Source: Bacteroidales bacterium (GTDB taxonomy: Bacteria > Bacteroidota > Bacteroidia > Bacteroidales > PWNQ01). From it: 38,648 nt of DNA. The position numbers and the translations under genes were made by a program. Positions 17,229 to 26,211 of the stretch are shown one piece after another (the stretch's first letter is position 1; every line of letters begins with the position of its first letter). Location of the stretch: contig JAIPBW010000002.1 in NCBI GenBank assembly GCA_021738505.1, positions 69,231 through 107,878 of the forward strand, given 5' to 3'. The notes under the pieces were generated by a model. That model was not told the origin of the DNA and did not search any database. It saw only the letters and a list, made by a program, of their open reading frames with translations.

Positions 17229-18104
17229 TTAAAACCGTTTTTCTCTGATTTTAAACAGGTTGATTAATGGTTTTATGTAATCTTTGTTTACAGGTATTTC
17301 GAGAAAATCTACTCCGGCTTTTTTACTGCTGTTCAAAAACTCATTATTCAGTGCGTGCCACCATTCGAAATGATGCTCTATAGTTTTCTTGTCGGAAGTA
17401 TCAATCCAATGGGTTTGCCCTGTTTCAGCATCCTGCATTTTCACCAGTCCGACAGGAGGCAATATTTGTTCTGCCGGATCAATCAAGCGTATGTTTACGA
17501 TATCGTGTTTGTTATTGGCGATTGTCAGAGCCTTGCTGTAGTTGTGGTCGATAAAATCAGACAGCAGAAAGGCTGTTGAGCGTTTCTTGATTGCATTTGT
17601 TAAAAAGCGTAATGCTTCGCTGATGTTGGTTTTATTGCTTTGGGGTTTAAAATCCAGTAGCTCGCGAATTATTCTGAGTGTATGGCTTCTCCCTTTCTTT
17701 GGGGGAATAAATTTTTCTATTTGATCTGAAAAGAATATTACTCCGACTTTATCATTATTGTTGATAGCAGAGAAGGACAGGACAGCAGCTATTTCAGCAA
17801 TCATTCGTTCTTTAAACTGAGTGCGGGTGCCAAAATTATTGGAACCAGACACATCAATCAGCAGCATCACCGTCAGTTCTCGTTCTTCTTCAAATACCTT
17901 TACATAGGGATGCCCGAAGCGAGCCGTAACATTCCAGTCGATATTGCGGACATCATCTCCCTGATAATATTCCCTGACCTCGCTAAAAGCCATTCCCCGG
18001 CCTTTGAACGCACTATGATAATGCCCGGAGAAAATCTGATTAGACAGTCCACGGGTTTTAATTTCTATATTTCTTACACGTTGTAGCAGTTCTCTGGTTT
18101 CCAT
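17229..18104 (-). CDS. DUF58 domain protein of the Bat operon
   Basis: A 291-residue soluble DUF58 protein. The family signature is clear: GMAFSEVREYYQGDDVRNID followed by WNVTARFGHPYVKVFEEER, then a VWA-like fold with DVSGSNNFG and LLSDF. DUF58 proteins are regular partners of MoxR AAA+ ATPases and are thought to act as adaptors or substrates in assembling or activating the membrane VWA proteins. It lies 9 bp downstream of moxR and 36 bp before the next gene. The ATG start and length are typical. Confidence 0.93.
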   Translation of the reverse strand: METRELLQRVRNIEIKTRGLSNQIFSGHYHSAFKGRGMAFSEVREYYQGDDVRNIDWNVTARFGHPYVKVFEEERELTVMLLIDVSGSNNFGTRTQFKERMIAEIAAVLSFSAINNNDKVGVIFFSDQIEKFIPPKKGRSHTLRIIRELLDFKPQSNKTNISEALRFLTNAIKKRSTAFLLSDFIDHNYSKALTIANNKHDIVNIRLIDPAEQILPPVGLVKMQDAETGQTHWIDTSDKKTIEHHFEWWHALNNEFLNSSKKAGVDFLEIPVNKDYIKPLINLFKIREKRF

Positions 18105-18113
18105 AGATATAAA

Positions 18114-19106
18114 TTATGGTACTTCCACCGCATTTAACACTTCATTGATGATATCCGTGGAGGTAATATTTTCTGCTTCTGCTTCATACGAAAGCCCAAT
18201 CCGGTGGCGGAGAACATCGTGACAGATAACCCGCACGTCTTCAGGAATAACATAGCCTCGACGGTTGATGAATGCATACGCTTTAGCAGCTAGTGCCAGA
18301 TTGATGCTTGCCCGCGGGGAGGCCCCGAAATTAATCATATGTTTGTAAGAATCCAGGTTATAGTCTGAAGGATAGCGCGTGGCAAAAACAATATCAGTAA
18401 TATAATTGGTGATTTTTTCATCTATATAAATCTCCCGCACTACCTTTCGAGCTCTGATGATTTCTTCGGGACTAACAGCTTTATTTATGGGATTGGTCTC
18501 ATTGGTAATATTTTGCTGTAAAATAAGTTTTTCTTCTTCTTTAGTAGGATAGTTGATCACGACTTTAAGCATAAAACGGTCTACCTGCGCTTCGGGCAGG
18601 GGATATGTACCTTCTTGCTCAATAGGGTTTTGCGTGGCTAAAACCAGGAAGGGTTCTTCCAGATTATAGGTCTCTTCCCCGATTGTGATCTGCCTTTCCT
18701 GCATCGCTTCCAGTAAAGCACTTTGCACTTTTGCCGGCGCACGATTGATTTCATCGGCGAGGATGAAGTTGGCGAAGATGGGCCCTTTTTTTACATTAAA
18801 CGTTTCATTTTTTTGACTGTAAATCATCGTACCGATCAGGTCGGCAGGAAGTAAGTCAGGAGTAAACTGAATACGACTGAATTTCGCATTGACAGAATCA
18901 GCCAAAGATTTAATAGCCTTGGTCTTGGCAAGCCCGGGAAGTCCTTCCAGTAAAATATGTCCGTTTGATAAAAGCCCGACCATTAAACTTTCTAAAAGAT
19001 GATGCTGACCTATAATGGCTTTACGTAGTTCAGTGTTCATCAATTCAATAAATGCACTTTCTTTCTCTATCTTTTCGTTTAATGCTTTTATATCAACCTG
19101 TTCCAT
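18114..19106 (-). CDS. MoxR family AAA+ ATPase
   Basis: A 330-residue MoxR ATPase. Walker A is LLEGLPGLAKT, Walker B is FILADEINRAPAKVQSALLE with the MoxR hallmark MQERQ, the sensor 1 region is LVLATQNPIEQEGTYPLPEA, and GASPRASINLALAAKAYA follows in the lid. MoxR proteins are chaperone-like ATPases that work with VWA proteins, here DUF58, BatA and BatB. I chose the ATG at 19106 (MEQVDIKAL) rather than the longer frame to 19151 because family members begin this way and a -7 element (19129-19136) falls inside the longer version. It is the first gene of the operon. Confidence 0.95.
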   Translation of the reverse strand: MEQVDIKALNEKIEKESAFIELMNTELRKAIIGQHHLLESLMVGLLSNGHILLEGLPGLAKTKAIKSLADSVNAKFSRIQFTPDLLPADLIGTMIYSQKNETFNVKKGPIFANFILADEINRAPAKVQSALLEAMQERQITIGEETYNLEEPFLVLATQNPIEQEGTYPLPEAQVDRFMLKVVINYPTKEEEKLILQQNITNETNPINKAVSPEEIIRARKVVREIYIDEKITNYITDIVFATRYPSDYNLDSYKHMINFGASPRASINLALAAKAYAFINRRGYVIPEDVRVICHDVLRHRIGLSYEAEAENITSTDIINEVLNAVEVP

Positions 19107-19128
19107 AAATATTGATGTTAGTTTTATG

Positions 19129-19136
19129 CAAAAGTA
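19129..19136 (-). promoter_or_regulatory. -7 element of the moxR-bat operon
   Basis: The minus-strand reading is TACTTTTG, an exact TAnnTTTG match, 22 nt before the moxR ATG. No TTG at the usual distance was seen, so the -33 half is missing or degenerate. Confidence 0.45.
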
Positions 19137-19293
19137 AAAACTATCTATCACGGTGTGCTGTTAAAAATTGTTAAACCCCTACAGACGCGCTATACCTTTT
19201 TTGGAATACGTGATTTGGATATTTTTTTTATTTATGCATGTTTCGGAGCAAATCCAATTTCCAGACTACAAGATAAAATATTTTATAAAAAAT

Positions 19294-19324
19294 TTGCATT
19301 ACTTGAATTTTTTTGATATGTTTG
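19294..19324 (+). promoter_or_regulatory. Consensus promoter for the T9SS beta-helix gene
   Basis: TTG (19294-19296), a spacer of exactly 20 nt and TATGTTTG (19317-19324), a full match to the Bacteroidetes primary-sigma consensus. The expected start near 19330 gives a leader of about 340 nt that includes the microsatellite. Confidence 0.65.
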
Positions 19325-19325
19325 T

Positions 19326-19613
19326 ATAGAAAACTATAAAACCCATGAATCCAGATGCCTCTAAATACATAACTATTCAACTTTGGCGGAGCTTAGCTCA
19401 AGAAGTGGCCGGTTTGAAAATTATGTCTTCTTTTCTTTTGGCAAGCTGTCGGGTTAATACCGCTACACACACACACACACACACACTCTCTCTCTCTCTC
19501 TCTCTCTCTCTCTACGGGTTAAGGTTTTTCAGGTATATAAAAAGTTATGCAACTGTATATTGCAGCATATTTATCAGGGAAAAGAATTTTGTTTTGTGTT
19601 TACGTAGTTTTCT
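19326..19613. repeat. 11-bp inverted repeats flanking the microsatellite region
   Basis: ATAGAAAACTA (19326-19336) is inverted as TAGTTTTCTAT (19603-19613). Both are followed outward, at a slightly different distance, by a TTTTTGA-type sequence. They bracket about 290 bp that includes the microsatellite. This may be a small non-autonomous element or an RNA long-range stem. Confidence 0.4.
19465..19513 (+). repeat. Compound microsatellite (AC)11(TC)13
   Basis: AC is repeated 11 times (19465-19486) and passes without a break into TC repeated 13 times plus T (19487-19513). It is flanked by direct repeats of CGGGTTAA at 19450-19457 and 19515-19522. Pure dinucleotide tracts of this length are rare in bacteria and are prone to slipped-strand length change. 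Confidence 0.97.
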
Positions 19614-19671
19614 ATGATTTGTCAAAAATGAATTTAATTTTAAAACAAATTACTTAAAACTTTAATTTACT

Positions 19672-22362
19672 ATGAAAAAGAATATAATAATTTTTATCAT
19701 AATTTTTATTTGGTATAAATAAAGCTTTTGGAACGATTACCATTAGTACAAATACAACCTGGGATCAAGGATTGACCTTTTTCGAGGATATAGAAATAAT
19801 AAATAATGCAACGCTGACAATTACAAATGGAGCAGTAATAAAAATGGATTATTATAAGCAAATATCAGTAAATACTGGTTGTCGGTTAGTCATAGAAGAT
19901 AATGCTGTTGTAACTAGTCACAATATAAGATGGAGTGGTATTGTTGTATTTGGAAATTCAAATGAAAGTCAATTGCCCCGTGATCAGAATGGTCTCCCTC
20001 TTTATCAGGGTGAGCTAATAATAAATTCTGGTGGTACAGTTTCTAATGCCCTTTATGGAATTATTACAAAAAAGATAGAGGATGGGGTTGGTTATATGGC
20101 TTCTGGAGGAGGTATAGTAAGATTACAAAATGCTAAATTTAAGAACAATATAATAGTGTTTTTATTTGTGATTATCATAATTTCCATCCTACTAATAATA
20201 TGCCAATGCCAAATGTTTCATATATAACTGAAAGTAATTTTGTGATTGACAATAATTACAATACCGATCTTTACAAAGTGAAATCATTTGTTAGGCTAAT
20301 TGATGTAGATAAGGTACATATATCAGGTTGTACATTTGAAATGAATAACGACAATGTTTTTGATTCAGATCGAGGAATAGGAATTGAAACCGCGGGGGCA
20401 TCCTTTAGTGTAAATCATCATTGTATTACGGGCACTACACCATGTACAGAATATCAATTGAGTGAATTCAAGAATTTACATTACGGGATAAGATGTCATG
20501 GAGGAATTGCAAGTAGCCCTATAATAATCAGAAACAGTTATTTTGAAAACTGTAGCAGAGGCATTTATCTATTGGGAACATATTCAACTGAAATAATCAA
20601 CAATGAAATTATCGTTGATGGAATCGAGGATGTACTTACTTATGAACATTATGTAACAGCTGGAATATTTTTAGATGGAGCAACCGGTTTTAAAGTAGAA
20701 GAAAATGAAATTAGTTCAGTAAGTTATCCTTTAGTAACTGGAATAGTTGTAAGACGGACTCATGCTAACAATAACGAGTTATATAAAAACTACTTTTCAG
20801 GGAATCTAAATGTTGCAATTTATCCTTGGGGTGAGAACAGAGGTGAAACGTATAAAACACGAAATATTGGATTAAGAATACTTTGTAATGAGTTTGATGA
20901 TAATATGAGTTATTATGATGTACGAACGCATAAAGAATATAATTCCTGGGCTGGAATTGCATATGATCAAAAAATGAGTAATCCTAGTATAGGCAAATAT
21001 CTTCCTGCAGGCAATATTTTTACTGCAGATAGAAATTTAACACCTGGCAATAACTATTATTATGATTTTGATAATTGGCAGGGAAAAATATTGAGATATT
21101 ATTATGAAGATAAGACTGCTGAGCAATATGAGCCTTTATACGCAGGGAATATTTATAAAAATCCTTCTCAATATCATAACACATGCCCATCGAAACTTAC
21201 TTCCTGGAATAATATAGGGGATTTATATGCAGATTTAGCTACAGCAAAAGTAGCATTAAATTCGTCTCAAACTATTTGTAGTATCTGGAAAGATGGTGGC
21301 GATGGAGATTTGCCAGAGGATATTGAATTGATTCAACCCTGGGAGGTATATAACGAATTTAATGCTTTGTTAGCCGAATCTCCTTATTTATCAAATGATG
21401 CATTGTTAGCGATTATTGAAAATTTATCATTTACCAATTTGATGGTTAAATTATTGATGATAGCTAATCCACAATGTGTAAATTCCGATGAAGTAATGGA
21501 TGCACTTTATAATCGGAATCCTCCTTTGCCTCAAAGTTATATAGATGAAATACTGGCAGAGGATGGTTCAGATTCACAATTGGAAATACTTGAGGGAAAT
21601 GTAGGAGCAGATTTACATGCTATGCGAATGATCGAAGAGGATATTAAACGTTATTATCGGGCTGATACATCTGACACTTGGGCAAAAGACAGTTTAATCA
21701 AATTTACTTCAAGACAACATAACCTGCTTGATCAATACGAATTAGCCTCAATATATTTGGATTATGGAATGTATAATGCTATGGATTCTTGCTTAAATGA
21801 CATACCTAATTCATTTGATTTAACAAGTGAACAAAGTACAAATCATGATTATTATTTAACGCTGTTTGATGTTGGTGAGTATCTGTTATCCAGGGATGAT
21901 GAAACAGATTCATTGTCACAAGGATGTGTTGATACGTTAGAAACAATTGCAGAATTAAAAAAACCTCAATTATCACAAATGGCATATTCTTTATTAAAGT
22001 TAAATAATATTGATTACGAATATGAAATTGACATTCCACTACCTGAGGATCATACAGAAATTAAAGCAATTCAGCCTGGAGATTTTGTTAAAGACAAAAC
22101 AGAATTACAAAAACTCAAGGTTTACCCTAACCCAGCATACGACTTTGTGACTGTAGAATATAGAACATTACATTTGGTTTACAAAAAGCTATCGCTTTAT
22201 ATTTATGGTAGTAATGGAAATGAAGTCATGTATAGGAGCCTCAAAGGAGGAAATAATGAAGAACTTATAGACTTGGGAAATCTTCATTCAGGTACATATC
22301 TTATTCGGCTTTTAGCCGATGGAGATGTACTTGAAAGTCAAAAATTAAATATTGTTAAATAA
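19672..22362 (+). pseudogene. T9SS-exported beta-helix protein, broken by two frameshifts
   Basis: Three open segments form one gene of about 896 codons. The first (from 19672) encodes a signal peptide, MKKNIIIFIIIF, and then hits a stop at once. One extra T near 19705-19710 restores the frame to a FGINKAFGTITIST continuation. The second segment runs to about 20148, where a missing base (AATATAATAG for an expected AATTATAATAG) shifts back to the first frame. The third carries right-handed beta-helix repeats (IIIRNSYFENCSRGIYLLG, SSVSYPLVTGIVVRR), a helical region, and a type A T9SS sorting domain (LKVYPNPAYDFVTVEY ... HSGTYLIRLLADG). If intact, it would be an outer-surface or secreted protein. 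The shifts are opposite in sign. They may be real inactivation or sequencing errors in AT runs. Confidence 0.8.
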
Positions 22363-22368
22363 ATGATG

Positions 22369-22406
22369 GCCTCAGGCAGTTACCTGCCTGAGGCTTTAAT
22401 TTTTTT
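22369..22406 (+). terminator. Intrinsic terminator after the beta-helix gene
   Basis: GCCTCAGGCAG (22369-22379), loop TTAC, CTGCCTGAGGC (22384-22394), then TTTAATTTTTTT. The 11-bp stem is perfect and starts 6 nt after the stop codon. The T-run ends only 5 nt before the next gene's ATG. Confidence 0.88.
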
Positions 22407-22411
22407 ATGTT

Positions 22412-23932
22412 ATGAAAAAGAGTATATTCCTTATCATCATATTACTTATTTCTATAAATCTTCAAAACCTAAAATGTCAAACGATGTTTAATAAGACCAA
22501 CTATTGGTTTGGAGATTCATTGTCAAAGCTAAATTCTATTTGTGCTACAGTGAGATTAGATTCTGTGCTGTTTCATGCAGTTGCCGTTGTGGATCCAAAC
22601 TCGGGTATTGGTGTAGTGAAGACTGACCTTGAAGGGAATGTTCTTGCCAAGCGTTTGCTTATGGATTCTTCTTTTGTGTTTTATTCGTATACCGCAAATG
22701 TGATGACCTTAACCAGTGATTCCTCTTTTGTTATTTGTGGAGGTAGAGGAAAATTTAATACAAATAATATAAATGGATATTTGATTAAGTTTGATTTTAA
22801 TTTAGATACCGTCTGGACATTAACTCATGATATGCCGGATAGCCTGGCCGGTTGCCAGCAGGGAGATACGGTTGTAAATTGGTTTGCTTTTGTTAAGGAA
22901 ACAATGGATGGAAATTATTTGATTGGAGGAGAGTATGATCAATACTGTATTGATATGAACAGGTATGGACATTTATTAAAAGTGAATAAAAATGGCGAAA
23001 TATTGTGGACAAGGACTTATGATAATATACGAGGTATTTATGACATAGCATTAACACCGGATAGTGGATTTGTTTTCCCTGATTTTAATATGGGTTACTG
23101 GCTCAATAAAACAGATAAAAATGGTAATGTTCAATGGCGTATAAAAATTAGTTCTGACCAGCATGTTGCATCCGGACAAATTGCAATGACCAGTAATAAT
23201 GAGATTGTTACATTTGCTCCATATATTTATGAATATAACCCTTATACTTTTTATGGGCATATGCATATTGTGAAATATGATTTGAATGGGAATAAGCTAT
23301 GGGATAAAAAATATTCTACCTATGAAAGAATAGGAAATTATGGCCTATTGGAGCAGTTTGAACTGGAAATATTACCTGATGGAGACATTGTAGCAGCGGG
23401 AACTGCATCGGTTGCCCACGAAACAGATTCAATGAAAGGCGGATATAAAGGATTTCTTATGAGGTTTAACAATCAGGGCGATAGTTTGTGGTGCAAATAC
23501 TACAATTTTAGTCATTTCAACTCGGCATGCCAGTTCCTTGACCTGGTTTTGATGGATGATGGCGGTTTTTTAGCAGTAGGAGATTTCTCTCCTCATGATC
23601 AATCATACCAGACTGGTTGTTGGTTGGTTCGAACCGACAGCATGGGCAAGGCTCCTGGTGCATATACCCTGGACATAAAAAAATACCTGCAGAAACAGCA
23701 GGGTGGTTTGGAAGTATATCCCAACCCTGGTAATAATCATTTCTATGTGGAGGGAGTTAATGGAAGTATCTTGCAGGTGTTTAGCCAAAACGGCAGGAAA
23801 TTATTTGAGCAGGAGCTCAACACCGGCAGGAACAAAATTGAAATGGGTGAGTATTTATATGGGGTTTATTATTTAAGACTGATAGATGAGAAACAACGAA
23901 TTGTGGGCATAACAAAATGGATAAAGCGGTAA
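22412..23932 (+). CDS. T9SS-secreted beta-propeller-like protein
   Basis: A 506-residue protein. Residues 1-22 form a signal peptide (MKKSIFLIIILLISINLQN...C). The body consists of repeats of the type 'NKNGEILWTRTYD', 'DKNGNVQWRI', 'DLNGNKLWDKKYS', 'NNQGDSLWCKYY', typical of delta-60/PQQ-like blades that close a beta-propeller. Residues about 430-506 are a T9SS type A sorting domain (LEVYPNPGNNHFYVEG ... EYLYGVYYLRLIDE). It would cross the outer membrane through the T9SS and be anchored or released, with unknown ligand. The upstream gene's terminator ends 5 nt before the ATG, so transcription needs readthrough or a promoter inside the upstream gene. Confidence 0.88.
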   Translation: MKKSIFLIIILLISINLQNLKCQTMFNKTNYWFGDSLSKLNSICATVRLDSVLFHAVAVVDPNSGIGVVKTDLEGNVLAKRLLMDSSFVFYSYTANVMTLTSDSSFVICGGRGKFNTNNINGYLIKFDFNLDTVWTLTHDMPDSLAGCQQGDTVVNWFAFVKETMDGNYLIGGEYDQYCIDMNRYGHLLKVNKNGEILWTRTYDNIRGIYDIALTPDSGFVFPDFNMGYWLNKTDKNGNVQWRIKISSDQHVASGQIAMTSNNEIVTFAPYIYEYNPYTFYGHMHIVKYDLNGNKLWDKKYSTYERIGNYGLLEQFELEILPDGDIVAAGTASVAHETDSMKGGYKGFLMRFNNQGDSLWCKYYNFSHFNSACQFLDLVLMDDGGFLAVGDFSPHDQSYQTGCWLVRTDSMGKAPGAYTLDIKKYLQKQQGGLEVYPNPGNNHFYVEGVNGSILQVFSQNGRKLFEQELNTGRNKIEMGEYLYGVYYLRLIDEKQRIVGITKWIKR

Positions 23933-24311
23933 AGCCTCAAAGCCCAGCGCGGTTTATTAGCGAATTAAGCGCCCAAAGCGCCTGAGCGATGATGCGAAAT
24001 TATAGGAATTTATCCAAGTAATGGCCGCTTAGTTAAACCCATGGCATGGCTATGAGAGAAAATATTTTAATCTGATAAAAGAAGCTATACGTTAATCATT
24101 GGTGCATTCATGGCTAAATTATCCGATATAAGATAACTTCAGGAGTAAAGCCGGAAGGTATTAATTTGTCATTACAGGGTATATTCTGAGCTTCGCCGTG
24201 CCATTCCCGGGGCTTTTCCTTTTTTTACAATAGCACGTCTGATCGAAATTGTCTGCGTTTGAATTGAGCCAGTAAACCTGTTGCAGTTTCAAGTGGAAGA
24301 GTCACCAAGCG
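23933..24311. other. Intergenic region upstream of the transposase remnant
   Basis: A 379-bp stretch. The first 60 bp are rich in GCG-containing short repeats (GCGAATTAAGCGCCC, GAGCGATGATGCG) of the type seen in the batB-batC gap. The rest probably contains the degraded 5' part of the IS1595-type transposase gene, but I cannot align a continuous frame there. Confidence 0.4.
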
Positions 24312-24860
24312 ATGCGAAGAAGTGTAAAGTATCCTTTATCTGGAGTAGTTCATGTTGATGTTGTCATCGGTGGCCCCGAAGAGTAGAAAAGAGGCCGGTC
24401 TCAAGGTCGTAAACGCATTGTTGTTCTTGCGCTTAAGGTAGTTGAAAAAGGTGTGGGAAGAGCTTATGCACAAGTTATAGAAGATTACTCATCAAAATCG
24501 GTTATGCTATTTTTTGAAAAATGCATATCCAAAGAAGCTGTTGTCAAAACTGATGAATGGACGGGTTATAAGCCTTTAAAAAAAGAGTTTCCCCAACTGA
24601 CTCAAATAAATTCTGCCTTGGGCAGAGACTTTCTGGATATCCATATTCACATAATGAATATAAAAAGGTGGTTAAGAGGTATTCATCATTATTGCAGCAA
24701 AGATCATTTACAAGGATACCTTGATAACTATTATTTTAGATTTAATCTTAGGAATAGTGAAAGGGTATTATTTAACACCCTGATAAAAAGGATAATAAAT
24801 AGATCTGTAACTCACTTATATAAGCGTAATATTAGGGGGGACCTAAACGCCTATACTTAA
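24312..24860 (+). pseudogene. IS1595/ISXO2-type transposase remnant
   Basis: A single frame (MRRSVKYPLSG ... HVDVVIGGPEE stop KRGRSQGRKRIVVLAL ... YAQVIEDYSSKS ... VKTDEWTGYKPL ... IMNIKRWLRGIHHYCSKDHL) reads as the C-terminal DDE domain of an ISXO2-like transposase. It is broken by TAG at 24384-24386, and the residue after the first catalytic Asp (usually Glu in HVDE) is Val. The N-terminal zinc-ribbon and helix-turn-helix part upstream is not recognisable. The element is therefore inactive. No clear terminal inverted repeats were found. Confidence 0.82.
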
Positions 24861-24899
24861 AGATATTTGTATAATTTATATTTGGTATAATTTTCGCAT

Positions 24900-24907
24900 T
24901 ATTTTTG
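24900..24907 (+). promoter_or_regulatory. -7 element for the beta-barrel gene
   Basis: TATTTTTG matches TAnnTTTG, 22 nt before the ATG at 24930. A second match, TATATTTG, lies at 24877-24884. Neither has a TTG at ideal distance, so which one is used cannot be decided. Confidence 0.35.
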
Positions 24908-24929
24908 TCTTTTGTAAAAACAGGTCTTT

Positions 24930-25667
24930 ATGATTTTTTCTACGTTTAAACGTCTATTTCGGGCTAAAGTAAGTCAATTTATTATTTTGATGTTTTGTCT
25001 TTTGCCGTTGGTATTATCTTCTCAGGAAAAAACGGACCCAGGGTGGATGCAGCTTGGAGTTAATGCCGGACCTGTTATGCCCCGGGGGGAATTTAAGCAA
25101 GAATATCCAAATCTGCTTTTAGCCGGTGGTGTCGATTTTATGGTGGGGATTCCACGGCTTAATCTTATGTTTGGTGCAGAATACAAACGAGTTAACATGG
25201 AAACGGAATCCAATTCTTTGGATGATACGATACCTACAGGAGGTGGAATATATGCCTTAGGAATGGATACGGATGCGAAAACCCGTATGGATGTATTTCA
25301 TCTGAGTAGCCGGTTTGTGCCCTGGAAGGAAGCTAAGATTTCCCCTTATCTGGGTGTTTCCGGTGGTTTTAAAACTGTAACACTTAGCTGGGAACGCACA
25401 GCACGGTATAAAAATGAAGATGAAAAGTTAGATGAAGACAAGCAAGCAAAATTTGCGTTGAGTTATGGAGGTAGAATTGGCGTTTTATATAAGCTTCAGG
25501 AGCAATTGATGCTGGATGTAAGTGCATCATGGAATGGAAGTTCGAAAACAAGCTATCCCAAAAATATAAAATTTGACTCTGAGGGAAGGGCAGATGGTGA
25601 TATGATCAGAGCCAAAACCGATATGATCTTATTTTCAGTGGGGGTTGTATTTGTCAATCTGCCGTAG
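24930..25667 (+). CDS. Outer membrane beta-barrel-like protein
   Basis: A 245-residue protein with an N-terminal signal peptide (hydrophobic FIILMFCLLPLVLSS at about 18-32). The rest alternates polar and hydrophobic residues as expected of an eight- to ten-stranded outer membrane barrel: WMQLGVNAGPVMPRGEF, LNLMFGAEYKRVNM, ISPYLGVSGGFKTVTLSW, FALSYGGRIGVLYKL, MLDVSASWNGSS and MILFSVGVVFVNLP at the C-terminus. The final aromatic-poor strand is atypical for a BamA signal. The specific function is unknown. It is preceded by the dead transposase and followed 115 bp later by a gene on the same strand. Confidence 0.72.
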   Translation: MIFSTFKRLFRAKVSQFIILMFCLLPLVLSSQEKTDPGWMQLGVNAGPVMPRGEFKQEYPNLLLAGGVDFMVGIPRLNLMFGAEYKRVNMETESNSLDDTIPTGGGIYALGMDTDAKTRMDVFHLSSRFVPWKEAKISPYLGVSGGFKTVTLSWERTARYKNEDEKLDEDKQAKFALSYGGRIGVLYKLQEQLMLDVSASWNGSSKTSYPKNIKFDSEGRADGDMIRAKTDMILFSVGVVFVNLP

Positions 25668-25782
25668 TAGAGTTTGTCCAAAGTACCCGATATCTGCGTT
25701 TTTGCTCCTCAGGTAGATTTGAAGAAGGATGCAGCATGTAATTACCGTTTGACACCGGGAGGTTTTATCCTATTAAAAAACA

Positions 25783-26178
25783 ATGAATATGCGACAAGAA
25801 ATAATCGAAAATACAGAGAATCACCTGAAACAATTTTCAGACCGGCAGAAAGTATTGAAAGAATTAATACGTCAAATCAATAAGGATTTGGGTGTTTTCC
25901 CTGCGAAAGATTCTTTGCAGGAAACCCTGTCGGCAGAAATGATCGTCGAAAATTTAACTCCTGTTTTAAAGGAATATCGTGACGGAGCTTATGAGTCATT
26001 GCGGCAGTTGTTGTATAAGATAGATGTAGATGAGCGCAAATTATTTGAGCAGTTGGAGGGAGAAGACCTGGAAGAACATTCCCGGATTATGGCCTGGGTG
26101 ATACTGGAGCGGGAGCTGAAGAAAGTAGTCACCCGTATTTATTTTTCTGAAAACAAAAACAATTTCAGGGATTTTTAA
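25783..26178 (+). CDS. Helical protein of unknown function
   Basis: A 131-residue, strongly helical, acidic protein with no signal peptide or membrane segment. I do not recognise a family. A hydrophobic heptad-like pattern (LKQFSDRQKVLKELIRQIN, VILERELKKVVTRIYF) suggests a helical bundle or coiled-coil dimer. Two ATGs (25783 and 25789) are possible starts. Its stop lies 33 bp before the convergent phosphoesterase gene. Base composition matches neighbouring genes. Confidence 0.6.
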   Translation: MNMRQEIIENTENHLKQFSDRQKVLKELIRQINKDLGVFPAKDSLQETLSAEMIVENLTPVLKEYRDGAYESLRQLLYKIDVDERKLFEQLEGEDLEEHSRIMAWVILERELKKVVTRIYFSENKNNFRDF

Positions 26179-26211
26179 TTTCACAATCCGGTTAACTATA
26201 AAATTCGTTTG

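Larger units (their letters stand above)
19152..19671. other. Intergenic leader region upstream of the T9SS beta-helix gene
   Basis: A region of about 520 bp holding a consensus promoter (19294-19324), an 11-bp inverted repeat pair, a dinucleotide microsatellite (19465-19513) flanked by CGGGTTAA direct repeats, and then the start codon at 19672. A 90-codon open frame (19345-19617) crosses the microsatellite, but its composition (THTHTHTLSLSLSLSL) only reflects the repeat and I do not call it a gene. Confidence 0.65.

Noticed and set aside
19345-19617. A 90-codon open frame crossing the microsatellite (THTHTHTLSLSLSLSL)
   Set aside because: Its middle is only the translated dinucleotide repeat, and the flanks resemble no protein. 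It starts 20 nt after the promoter, so a leader ORF cannot be excluded, but the sequence does not support a gene.
25674-25883. A 69-codon open frame overlapping the start of the gene at 25783
   Set aside because: It overlaps a better gene in another frame and has no recognisable sequence.
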